From the NCBI RefSeq assembly GCF_051014685.1, contig NW_027478401.1, positions 806,001 through 870,000 on the forward strand: a DNA stretch of 64,000 nucleotides, in the 5' to 3' direction. Of this stretch, positions 53,301-64,000 are shown one piece after another. The translations under genes and the position numbers were made by a program. The stretch is from Ptiloglossa arizonensis. Its lineage: Eukaryota; Arthropoda; Insecta; Hymenoptera; Colletidae. Positions within the stretch are counted from its first letter, which is position 1, and each line of letters begins with the position of its first letter. A model generated the notes under the pieces. It worked only from the letters and a program-made list of their open reading frames with translations, did not search any database and was not told where the DNA came from.

Positions 53301-55691
53301 TTTACCTAGGCCATTGTAGTTATTGGCGTCGAGTATCAGACTTGCGACAATTTTGATGGTTTCTCAATCATTCCTTAACTTCTAACTCCCATGTCTCGCG
53401 AACGGATTGACGAACTCGAGAAATTCCTGTTGCATCTGAAAGTAGAAATTCGCCCGATTACGATGGTGTGTGTGCTTTTCCCCTAGGCCATTCCAGTTAT
53501 AGGTTTCGAGTATCAGACCAGCGAAAATTGTGATGGTTGCTCAACCATTCCTTAACTTCAAACTCCCATATCTCGCGAGCGGATTGATGAATCCGAAAAA
53601 TTCCTGTTGCATCTGAAAGTAGAAACTCGCCCGATTACAACGGAATGTGTATTTTTCCCCTGGGTCTTTGTAGTTATTGGTTTCGAGAAGCAGGCTTGCG
53701 AAGATTTTGATGCTTTCTCGACCATTCCTTATCTTCAAACTCCCACATCGCGCGAACGGATTGACGAACTGCAGTAATTCCTTTTGCGCCTGAGAGTAGA
53801 AACTCGCCCGATTACAAAGGTATGTGTTCTTTTCCCCTAGGCCATTCCAGTTATTCGTTTCTAGCATCAGAATTGCGAAAATTTTGATGGTTTCTCAACT
53901 GTCTCTTACCTCCAAACTCCCATATCTCGCGACGGGTTGACGAACTCGAGAAATTCCTGTTGCATCTGAAAGTAGAAACTCGCCCGATTACAATGGTGTG
54001 TGTACTTTTCCCCTAGGCCATTGTAGTTATTGGTTTCGAGTATCAGACTTGCGAAAACTTTGATGGTTTCTCAACCATTCCTTAACTTCAAACTCCCATA
54101 TCTCGCGAACGGATTGACGAACTCGAGGAATTCCTGTTGCATCTGAAAGTAGAAACTCGAACGATTACAATGGTGTGTGTTCTTTTCCCCTAGGCCATTC
54201 CAGTTATTGGTTTCGAGTATCAGAATTGCGAAAATTTTGATGGTTTCTCAACCATTCCTTAACTACAAACTACCATATCTCGCGATCGGATTGACGAACT
54301 CGAGAAATTCCTGTTGCATCTGAAAGCAGAAACTCGCCCGATTACAATGGTGTGTGTACTTTTCCCCTAGGCCATTGTAGTTATTGGTTTCGAGTACCAG
54401 ACTTGCGAAAATTTTGATGGATCCTCAACAATTCCTTAATTTCAAACTCCCATATCTCGCGAACGGATTGACGAACTCGAAAAATTCCTGTTGCATCTGA
54501 AAGCATATACTCGCCCGATTACAACGGTCTGTGTATTTTTTCCCTAGGCCATTGTAGTTATTGGTTTCGAGTATCAGCCTTGCGAAAATTTTGATGGTTT
54601 CTCAATCATTCCTTAACTTCGAACTCCCATATCTCGCGAACAGGTTGATGAACTCGAGAAATTCCTGTTGCATCTGAAAGTAGAAACTCGCCCGATTACA
54701 ATGGTGTGTGTGCTTTTCCCCTAGGCCATTCCAGTTATAGGTTTCGAGTATCAGACTTGCGAAAATATTGATGGTTTCTGAACCATTCCTTAACTTCAAA
54801 CTCCCATATCTCGCGAACGGATTGACGAACTCGAGAAATTCCTGTTGCATCTGATAGTAGAAACTCGCCCGATTACAATGGTGTGTGTGCTTTTCCCCTA
54901 GGCCATTCCAGTTATAGGTTTCGAGTATCAGACCAGCGAAAATTTTGATGGTTTCTCAACCATTCCTTAACTTCAAACTCCCATATCTCGCGAACGGATT
55001 GATGAACTCGAGATATTCCTGTTGCATCTGAAAGTAGAAAGTCGCCCGATTACAATGGTATGTGTATTTTTGCCCTAGGCAATAGTAGTTATTTGTTTCG
55101 AATATCAGACTTGCGAAAATTTTGATGGTCTCTCAACCATTCCATAATTTCAAACTCGCATATCTCGCGAACGGATTGACGAAAGCGAGAAATTCCTGTT
55201 GTATCTGAATGTAGAAACTTGCACTATTACAATGGTGTGTGTACTTTTCCCCTAGGCCATTCCAGTTATTGGTTTCGAGTATCAGAATTGCGAAAATTTT
55301 GATGGTTTCTCAACCATTCCTTAACTTCAAACTCCCATATCTCGCGAACGGATTGACGAACTCGCGGAATTCCTGTTGCATCTGAAAGTAGAAACTCGCA
55401 CGATTACAATGGTGTGTGTTCTTTTCCCCTAGGCCATTCCAGTTATTGGTTTCGAGTATCAGAATTGCGAAAATTTTGATGGTTTCTCAACCATTCCTTA
55501 ACTTCAAACTCCCATATCTCGCGAACGTATTGACGAACTCGAGATATTCCTGTTGCATCTGAAAGCAGAAGTTCGCCCGATTACAACGGTATGTGTATTT
55601 TTGCTCTAGGCAATAGTAGTTATTGGTGTCGAGTATCAGACTTGCGAAAATTGTGATGGTTTCTCAACCATTCCTTAACTCTAAACTCCCA

Positions 55692-55708
55692 TATCTCGCG
55701 AACGGATT
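55692..55708. other. Third unoccupied paralogue of the target site
   Basis: Same diagnostic variants on both sides, no insertion. Lies in a block that repeats the one at 47906 with a shift of 7786 bp, about 44 monomers. Confidence 0.8.
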
Positions 55709-58140
55709 GTCGAACTCGAGAAATTACTGTTGCATCTGAAAGTAGAAACTCACCCGATTACAAAGGTGTGTGTACTTTTCCCCTAGGCTATTCCAGTTAT
55801 AGGTTTCGAGTATCAGACCAGGGCAAATTTTGATGGTTTCTGAAACATTCCGTAAATTCAAACTCCCATATCTCGCGAACCGAATGACGAACTCGAGAAA
55901 TCCCTGTTGCATCTGAAAGTAGAAACTCGCCCGATTACAATAGTGTGTGTACTTTTCCCCTAGGCCAATCCAGTTATTGGTTTCGAGTATCAGACCAGCG
56001 TATATTTCGATGGTTTCTCAATCATTCCTTAACTTCAAACTGTCTTATCTCGCGATCGGATTGACGAACTCGAGAAATTCCTGTTGCATCTGAAAGTAGA
56101 AGCTCGCCCGATTACAATGGTGTGTGTACTTTTCCCGTAGGCCGTTCCAGTTATAGGTTTCGAGTATCAGACCGGCAAAAATTTTGATGGTTTCTCAAGC
56201 ATTCCTTAACTTCAAACTCCCCTATCTCGCGAACGGATTGACAAATTCGATTATTTCCTGTTGCATCTGAAAGTAGAAACTCGACCGATTACAATGGCGT
56301 GTGTACTTTTCCACTAGGTCATTCCAGTTAATCGTTTCTAGCATCTGAATTGCGAGAATTTTGATGGTTTCTCAACCATTCCTTAACTTCAAACTCCCAT
56401 ATCTCGCGAACGGATTGACGAACTCGAGAAATTCCTGTTGCATCTGAAACCAGAAACTCGTCCGATTACAACGGTGTGTGTATTTTTGCCCTAGGCCATA
56501 GTAGTTATTGGTTTCGAGTATCAAACTTGCGAAAATTTTGATCGTTTCTCAACCGTTCCTTAATTTCAAACTCCCATATCTCGCGAACGGATTGACGAAC
56601 TCGAGAAATTGCTGTTGCATCTGAGACCAGAAACTCGTCCGATTACAACGGTATGTGTAGTTTTGCCCTAGGCCATAGTAGTCATTGGTTTCGAGTATCA
56701 GACCTTCGAAAATTTTGGTGGTTCCTCAAGCATTCCTTAACTTCAAACTCCCATATCTCGCGAACGGATAGAGGAACTCAATTATTTCCTATTGCATCTG
56801 AAAGTAGAAACTCGAGCGATTACAATGGTGTGTGTACTTTTCCCCTAGGTCATTCCAGTTATTCGTTTCTAGTGTCAGAATTGCGAAAATTTTGATGGTT
56901 TCTCAACCATTCCTTATCTTCAAACTCCCATATATCGCGAACGGATTGACGAACTCGAGAAATTCCTGTTGCATCTGAAAGTAGAAGCTCGCCCAATTAC
57001 AACGGTATGCGTATTTTCGCCCTAGACCATAGTAGTTATTGGTTTCGAGTATCAGATTCCGAAAATTTTGATGGTTTCCCGACCATTCCTTAACTTCAAA
57101 CTCCCTTATCTCGCGAACGGATTGACGAACTCGAGATATTCCTGTTGCATCTGAAAGTAGAAGCTCGCCCAATTACATTGGTATGCGTATTTTCGCCCTA
57201 GACCACAGTAGTTATTGGTTTCGAGTATCAGATTCCGAAAATCCTGATGGTTTCTCAACCATTCCTTAACTTCAAACTCGCATATCTCGCGAAAGGGTTG
57301 ACGAACTCGAGAAATTCCCGTTGCATCTGAAAGCTGAAGCTCGCCCGATTACAACGGTATGTGTATTTTTGCCCTAGACCATAGTAGTTATTGGTTTCGA
57401 GTATCATACTTGCGACAATATTGATCGTTTCTCTACCATTCCTTAACTTCAAACTCCCTTATCTCGCGAACGGATTGACGAACTCGAGAAATTCCTGTTG
57501 CATCTGAAAGCAGAAACTCGACCGATTACAATGGTGTCTGTACTTTTCCCCTAGGCCATTCCAGTTATAGGTTTCGAGTATCAGACCAGCGAAAATTTTG
57601 ATGGTTTCTCAACCATTCCTTAACTTCAAACTCCCATATCTCGCGAACGGATTGACGAACTCGAGATATTCCTGTTGCATCTGAAAGCAGAAACTCGCCC
57701 GATTACAATGGTATGTGTATTTTTGCCCTAGGCAATAGTAGTTATTGGTTTCGAGTATCAGACTTGCGAAAATTTTGATGGTTTCTCAACCATTCCTTAA
57801 CTTCAAACTCCCATATCTCGCGAACGGATTGATGAACTCGAGATATTCCTGTTGCATCTGAAAGCAGAAGTTCGCCCGATTACAACGGTATGTGTATTTT
57901 TGCTCTAGGCAATAGTAGTTATTGGTGTCGAATATCAGACTTGCGAAAATTTTGATGGTCTCTCAACCATTCCATAATTTCAAACTCGCATATCTCGCGA
58001 ACGGATTGACGAACGCGAGAAATTCCTGTTGTATCTGAATGTAGAAACTTGCACTATTACAATGGTGTGTGTACTTTTCCCCTAGGCCATTCCAGTTATT
58101 GGTTTCGAGTATCAGAATTGCGAAAATTTTGATGGTTTCT

Positions 58141-59555
58141 CAACCATTCCTTAACTTCAAACTCCCATATCTCGCGAACGGATTGACGAACTCGCGGAAT
58201 TCCTGTTGCATCTGAAAGTAGAAACTCGCACGATTACAATGGTGTGTGTACTTTTCCACTAGGTCATTCCAGTTACTCGTTTCTAGCATCAGAATTGCGA
58301 AAATTTTGATGGTTTCTCAGCCATTCCTTGATTTCTAACTCCCATATCTCGCGAACGGATTGACGAACTCGAGAAATTCCTGTTGCATCTGCAAGCAGAA
58401 ACTCGACCGATTACAATGGTGTCTGTACTTTTCCCCTAGGTCATTCCAGTTAATCGTTTCTAGCATCTGAATTGCGAGAATTTTGATGGTTTCTCAACCA
58501 TTCCTTAACTTCAAACTCCCATATCTCGCGAACGGATTGACGAACTCGAGAAATTCCTGTTGCATCTGAAAGTAGAAACTCGCCCGATTACAACGGAATG
58601 TGTATTTTTCCCCTGGGTCTTTGTAGTTATTGGTTTCGAGAAGCAGGCTTGCGAAGATTTTGATGCTTTCTCGACCATTCCTTATCTTCAAACTCCCACA
58701 TCGCGCGAACGGATTGACGAACTGCAGTAATTCCTTTTGCGCCTGAGAGTAGAAACTCGCCCGATTACAAAGGTATGTGTTCTTTTCCCCTAGGCCATTC
58801 CAGTTATTCGTTTCTAGCATCAGAATTGCGAAAATTTTGATGGTTTCTCAACTGTCTCTTACCTCCAAACTCCCATATCTCGCGACGGGTTGACGAACTC
58901 GAGAAATTCCTGTTGCATCTGAAAGTAGAAACTCGCCCGATTACAATGGTGTGTGTACTTTTCCCCTAGGCCATTGTAGTTATTGGTTTCGAGTATCAGA
59001 CTTGCGAAAACTTTGATGGTTTCTCAACCATTCCTTAACTTCAAACTCCCATATCTCGCGAACGGATTGACGAACTCGAGGAATTCCTGTTGCATCTGAA
59101 AGTAGAAACTCGAACGATTACAATGGTGTGTGTTCTTTTCCCCTAGGCCATTCCAGTTATTGGTTTCGAGTATCAGAATTGCGAAAATTTTGATGGTTTC
59201 TCAACCATTCCTTAACTACAAACTACCATATCTCGCGATCGGATTGACGAACTCGAGAAATTCCTGTTGCATCTGAAAGCAGAAACTCGCCCGATTACAA
59301 TGGTGTGTGTACTTTTCCCCTAGGCCATTGTAGTTATTGGTTTCGAGTACCAGACTTGCGAAAATTTTGATGGATCCTCAACAATTCCTTAATTTCAAAC
59401 TCCCATATCTCGCGAACGGATTGACGAACTCGAAAAATTCCTGTTGCATCTGAAAGCATATACTCGCCGGATTACAACGGTCTGTGTATTTTTTCCCTAG
59501 GCCATTGTAGTTATTGGTTTCGAGTATCAGCCTTGCGAAAATTTTGATGGTTTCT
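58141..59555. repeat. Eight-monomer higher-order unit, copy 1
   Basis: 1415 bp, eight 177-bp monomers less one base, followed immediately by a near-identical copy. Rare variants such as CCACATCGCGCGAACG, TTCCTTTTGCGCCTG and GGATCCTCAACAATTCC recur in the same order 1415 bp later. Confidence 0.88.
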
Positions 59556-60970
59556 CAACCATTCCTTAACTTCAAACTCCCATATCTCGCGAACGGATTG
59601 ACGAACTCGCGGAATTCCTGTTGCATCTGAAAGTAGAAACTCGCACGATTACAATGGTGTGTGTACTTTTCCACTAGGTCATTCCAGTTACTCGTTTCTA
59701 GCATCAGAATTGCGAAAATTTTGATGGTTTCTCAGCCATTCCTTGATTTCTAACTCCCATATCTCGCGAACGGATTGACGAACTCGAGAAATTCCTGTTG
59801 CATCTGCAAGCAGAAACTCGACCGATTACAATGGTGTCTGTACTTTTCCCCTAGGTCATTCCAGTTAATCGTTTCTAGCATCTGAATTGCGAGAATTTTG
59901 ATGGTTTCTCAACCATTCCTTAACTTCAAACTCCCATATCTCGCGAACGGATTGACGAACTCGAGAAATTCCTGTTGCATCTGAAAGTAGAAACTCGCCC
60001 GATTACAACGGAATGTGTATTTTTCCCCTGGGTCTTTGTAGTTATTGGTTTCGAGAAGCAGGCTTGCGAAGATTTTGATGCTTTCTCGACCATTCCTTAT
60101 CTTCAAACTCCCACATCGCGCGAACGGATTGACGAACTGCAGTAATTCCTTTTGCGCCTGAGAGTAGAAACTCGCCCGATTACAAAGGTATGTGTTCTTT
60201 TCCCCTAGGCCATTCCAGTTATTCGTTTCTAGCATCAGAATTGCGAAAATTTTGATGGTTTCTCAACTGTCTCTTACCTCCAAACTCCCATATCTCGCGA
60301 CGGGTTGACGAACTCGAGAAATTCCTGTTGCATCTGAAAGTAGAAACTCGCCCGATTACAATGGTGTGTGTACTTTTCCCCTAGGCCATTGTAGTTATTG
60401 GTTTCGAGTATCAGACTTGCGAAAACTTTGATGGTTTCTCAACCATTCCTTAACTTCAAACTCCCATATCTCGCGAACGGATTGACGAACTCGAGGAATT
60501 TCTGTTGCATCTGAAAGTAGAAACTCGAACGATTACAATGGTGTGTGTTCTTTTCCCCTAGGCCATTCCAGTTATTGGTTTCGAGTATCAGAATTGCGAA
60601 AATTTTGATGGTTTCTCAACCATTCCTTAACTACAAACTACCATATCTCGCGATCGGATTGACGAACTCGAGAAATTCCTGTTGCATCTGAAAGCAGAAA
60701 CTCGCCCGATTACAATGGTGTGTGTACTTTTCCCCTAGGCCATTGTAGTTATTGGTTTCGAGTACCAGACTTGCGAAAATTTTGATGGATCCTCAACAAT
60801 TCCTTAATTTCAAACTCCCATATCTCGCGAACGGATTGACGAACTCGAAAAATTCCTGTTGCATCTGAAAGCATATACTCGCCCGATTACAACGGTCTGT
60901 GTATTTTTTCCCTAGGCCATTGTAGTTATTGGTTTCGAGTATCAGCCTTGCGAAAATTTTGATGGTTTCT
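59556..60970. repeat. Eight-monomer higher-order unit, copy 2
   Basis: Near-identical tandem copy of 58141-59555; I noticed only isolated differences, for example CGCCGGATT at 59466 against CGCCCGATT in copy 2, and AGGAATTT against AGGAATTC near 60495. Similarity ends near 60970. Confidence 0.88.
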
Positions 60971-62055
60971 CAATCATTCCTTAACTTCGAACTCCCATAT
61001 CTCGCGAACAGGTTGATGAACTCGAGAAATTCCTGTTGCATCTGAAAGTAGAAACTCGCCCGATTACAATGGTGTGTGTGCTTTTCCCCTAGGCCATTCC
61101 AGTTATAGGTTTCGAGTATCAGACTTGCGAAAATATTGATGGTTTCTGAACCATTCCTTAACTTCAAACTCCCATATCTCGCGAACGGATTGACGAACTC
61201 GAGAAATTCCTGTTGCATCTGATAGTAGAAACTCGCCCGATTACAATGGTGTGTGTGCTTTTCCCCTAGGCCATTCCAGTTATAGGTTTCGAGTATCAGA
61301 CCAGCGAAAATTTTGATGGTTTCTCAACCATTCCTTAACTTCAAACTCCCATATCTCGCGAACGGATTGATGAACTCGAGATATTCCTGTTGCATCTGAA
61401 AGTAGAAAGTCGCCCGATTACAATGGTATGTGTATTTTTGCCCTAGGCAATAGTAGTTATTTGTTTCGAATATCAGACTTGCGAAAATTTTGATGGTCTC
61501 TCAACCATTCCATAATTTCAAACTCGCATATCTCGCGAACGGATTGACGAACGCGAGAAATTCCTGTTGTATCTGAATGTAGAAACTTGCACTATTACAA
61601 TGGTGTGTGTACTTTTCCCCTAGGCCATTCCAGTTATTGGTTCCGAGTATCAGAATTGCGAAAATTTTGATGGTTTCTCAACCATTCCTTAACTTCAAAC
61701 TCCCATATCTCGCGAACGGATTGACGAAATCGCGGAATTCCTGTTGCATCTGAAAGTAGAAACTCGCACGATTACAATGGTGTGTGTTCTTTTCCCCTAG
61801 GCCATTCCAGTTATTGGTTTCGAGTATCAGAATTGCGAAAATTTTGATGTTTTCTCAACCATTCCTTAACTTCAAACTCCCATATCTCGCGAACGGATTG
61901 ACGAACTCGAGATATTCCTGTTGCATCTGAAAGCAGAAGTTCGCCCGATTACAACGGTATGTGTATTTTTGCTCTAGGCAATAGTAGTTATTGGTGTCGA
62001 GTATCAGACTTGCGAAAATTGTGATGGTTTCTCAACCATTCCTTAACTCTAAACT

Positions 62056-62100
62056 CCCATATCTCGCGAACGGATTGAGGAACTCAATTATTTCCTATTG
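62056..62100. other. Chimeric satellite monomer
   Basis: The left half (CTCTAAACTCCCATATC) matches the target-site paralogues at 47.9, 50.4 and 55.7 kb, but the right half (GAGGAACTCAATTATTTCC) matches the ATTATTTCC subtype, as at 56765. The switch falls in the shared ATCTCGCGAACGGATTG. Confidence 0.65.
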
Positions 62101-64000
62101 CATCTGAAAGTAGAAACTCGAGCGATTACAATGGTGTGTGTACTTTTCCCCTAGGTCATTCCAGTTATTCGTTTCTAGTATCAGAATTGCGAAAATTTTG
62201 ATGGTTTCTCAACCATTCCTTATCTTCAAACTCCCATATATCGCGAACGGATTGACGAACTCGAGAAATTCCTGTTGCATCTGAAAGTAGAAGCTCGCCC
62301 AATTACAACGGTATGCGTATTTTCGCCCTAGACCATAGTAGTTATTGGTTTCGAGTATCAGATTCCGAAAATTTCGATGGTTTCCCGACCATTCCTTCAC
62401 TTCAAACTCCCTTATCTCGCGAACGGATTGACGAACTCGAGAAATTCCTGTTGCATCTGAAAGTAGAAGCTCGCCCAATTACATTGGTATGCGTATTTTC
62501 GCCCTAGACCATAGTAGTTATTGGTTTCGAGTATCAGATTCCGAAAATTCTGATGGTTTCTCAACCATTCCTTAACTTCAAACTCGCATATCTCGCGAAA
62601 GGGTTGACGAACTCGAGAAATTCCCGTTGCATCTGAAAGCTGAAGCTCGCCCGATTACAACGGTATGTGTATTTTTGCCCTAGACCATAGTAGTTATTGG
62701 TTTCGAGTATCATACTTGCGACAATTTTGATCGTTTCTCTACCATTCCTTAACTTCAAACTCCCTTATCTCGCGAACGGATTGACGAACTCGAGAAATTC
62801 CTGTTGCATCTGAAAGTAGAAGCTCGCCCAATTACAACGGTATGCGTATTTTCGCCCTAGACCATAGTAGTTATTGGTTTCGAGTATCAGATTCCGAAAA
62901 TTTTGATGGTTTCTCAACCATTCCTTAACTTCAAACTCCCTTATCTCGCGAACGGATTGACGAACTCGAGAAATTCCTGTTGCATCTGAAAGTAGAAGCT
63001 CGCCCAATTACAACGGTATGCGTATTTTCGCCCTAGACCATAGTAGTTATTGGTTTCGAGTATCAGATTCCGAAAATTTTTATGCTTTCTCGACCATTCC
63101 TTAACTTCAAACTCGCACATCTCGTGAACGGATTGACGAACTGGGGTAATTCCTGTTGCGCCTGAGAGTAGAAACTCGCCCGATTACAACGGTGTGTGTG
63201 CTTTTCCCCTGGTCCATTCTAGTTATTCGTTTCTAGCACTAGAATTGCGAAAATTTTGATGGTTTCTCAACCATCTCTTAACTCCAAACTCCGATATCTC
63301 GCGAACGGATTGACGAATCCGAAAGTTTCTGTTGCATCTGAAAGTAGAAACTCTCCCGATTACAAAGGTACGTGTTCTTTTCCCCTAGGCCATTCCAGTT
63401 ATTCGTTTCTAGCATCAGAATTGCGAAAATTTTGATGGTTTCTCAACCATTCCTTAACTTCCACCTCCCATATCTCGCGAACGGATTGATGAACTCGAGG
63501 AATTCCTGTTGCATCTGAAAGTAGAAACTCGCCCGATTACAATGGTGTGTGTTCTTTTCCCCTAGGCCATTCCAGTTATTGGTTTCGTGTATCAGAATTG
63601 CGAAAATTTTGATGGTTTCTCAACCATTCCTTAACTTCTAACTACCATATCTCGCGATCGGATTCACGAACTCGAGAAATTCCTGTTGCATCTGAAAGCA
63701 GAAACTCGCCCGATTACAATGGTATGTGTATTTTTGCCCTAGGCAATAGTAGTTATTGGTTTCGAGTATCAGACTTGCGAAAATTTTGATGGTTCCACAA
63801 CCATTCCTTAACTTCAAACTCCCATATCTCGCGAACGGATTGACGAACTCGAGAAATCCCTGTTGCATCTGAAAGTAGAAACTCGCCCGATTACAATAGT
63901 GTGTGTACTTTTCCCCTAGGCCATTCCAGGTATTGGTTTCGAGTATCAGACCAGCGAATATTTTGATGGTTTCTCAATCATTCCTTAACTTCAAACTGTC

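Larger units (their letters stand above)
25448..64000. repeat. 177-bp satellite array, right part (about 218 monomers)
   Basis: Continues the same head-to-tail 177-bp family to the right window edge without another insertion. Subtype zones are visible. Units reading GATTATTTCCTG instead of GAGAAATTCCTG cluster at about 25.6-29.1 kb and recur near 48.4, 50.9, 56.2 and 62.1 kb. AGTAG units dominate 31-34.5 and 39.5-41.6 kb. TCCAGTTATAGG units dominate about 34.8-38.9, 41.9-47.2 and 51.8-55 kb. Blocks of many monomers recur at distances close to multiples of 177 bp, showing higher-order structure. Reading frames across it are by-products of the 59-codon unit. No gene, tRNA or regulatory site is supported in this stretch. 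Confidence 0.97.

Noticed and set aside
10704..63868. Many 60-118 codon frames with MQQEFLEFVNPFARYGSL-like sequence
   Set aside because: The monomer is 177 bp (59 codons), so one frame stays open from unit to unit. The stop and start positions vary randomly between monomers and there is no other gene evidence.
9841..64000. CRISPR-like array
   Set aside because: The whole 177-bp unit is repeated, without short repeats separated by unique spacers, and the context is a eukaryotic satellite.
9841..64000. CENP-B box in the 177-bp monomer
   Set aside because: TTCG occurs in each unit, but on neither strand is it followed by the A and CGGG spacing that the box requires.

Overview
The window looks like nuclear heterochromatin of an insect and contains no intact protein-coding gene that I can support. 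The insect assignment rests on an embedded piece of mitochondrial DNA. It keeps the arthropod order nad2 - cox1 - trnL(UUR) - cox2 - trnK and reads only with the invertebrate mitochondrial code (TGA as Trp, AGA as Ser). The leucine tRNA between cox1 and cox2 is the insect/crustacean arrangement. The divergent COX1 and NAD2, and the lack of recognisable W/C/Y tRNAs between nad2 and cox1, would fit Hymenoptera, but that is a weak inference.

Layout: (1) 1-4555 is an array of a 20-bp pyrimidine-rich satellite with an internal 2139-bp higher-order duplication. (2) 4566-9840 is a composite block. It holds a degenerate nad2 fragment on the + strand (4566-5279), a 1.26-kb non-mitochondrial AT-rich spacer with two direct repeats 543 bp apart (5280-6540), and a 3.3-kb nuclear mitochondrial insertion (NUMT) on the - strand (6541-9840) carrying trnK remnant, cox2, trnL2, cox1 and nad2. 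The two nad2 pieces are inverted copies of one another and end at the same nad2 base against the two flanking satellites. (3) 9841-64000 is a 54-kb array of a 177-bp satellite, about 304 monomers, with several monomer subtypes and extensive block-wise (higher-order) duplication. (4) At 25058-25430 this array is interrupted by a 5'-truncated non-LTR retrotransposon 3' end in - orientation, with a long A-tail and a perfect 17-bp target-site duplication.

The mitochondrial genes are full length or nearly so but decayed. cox1 has a nonsense codon at 335, cox2 one at 104, and the two nad2 copies carry different lesions. They are pseudogenes, not a working mitochondrial segment. The long open frames in the two satellites arise from the repeats: the 177-bp unit equals 59 codons, and the 20-bp unit contains almost no stop codons. 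I read them as non-coding.

I found no CRISPR array, operon, rRNA, or novel multi-gene system. The most interesting material is structural: the palindromic NUMT arrangement between two unrelated satellites, and the retroelement insertion for which the same window carries unoccupied paralogous target sites.
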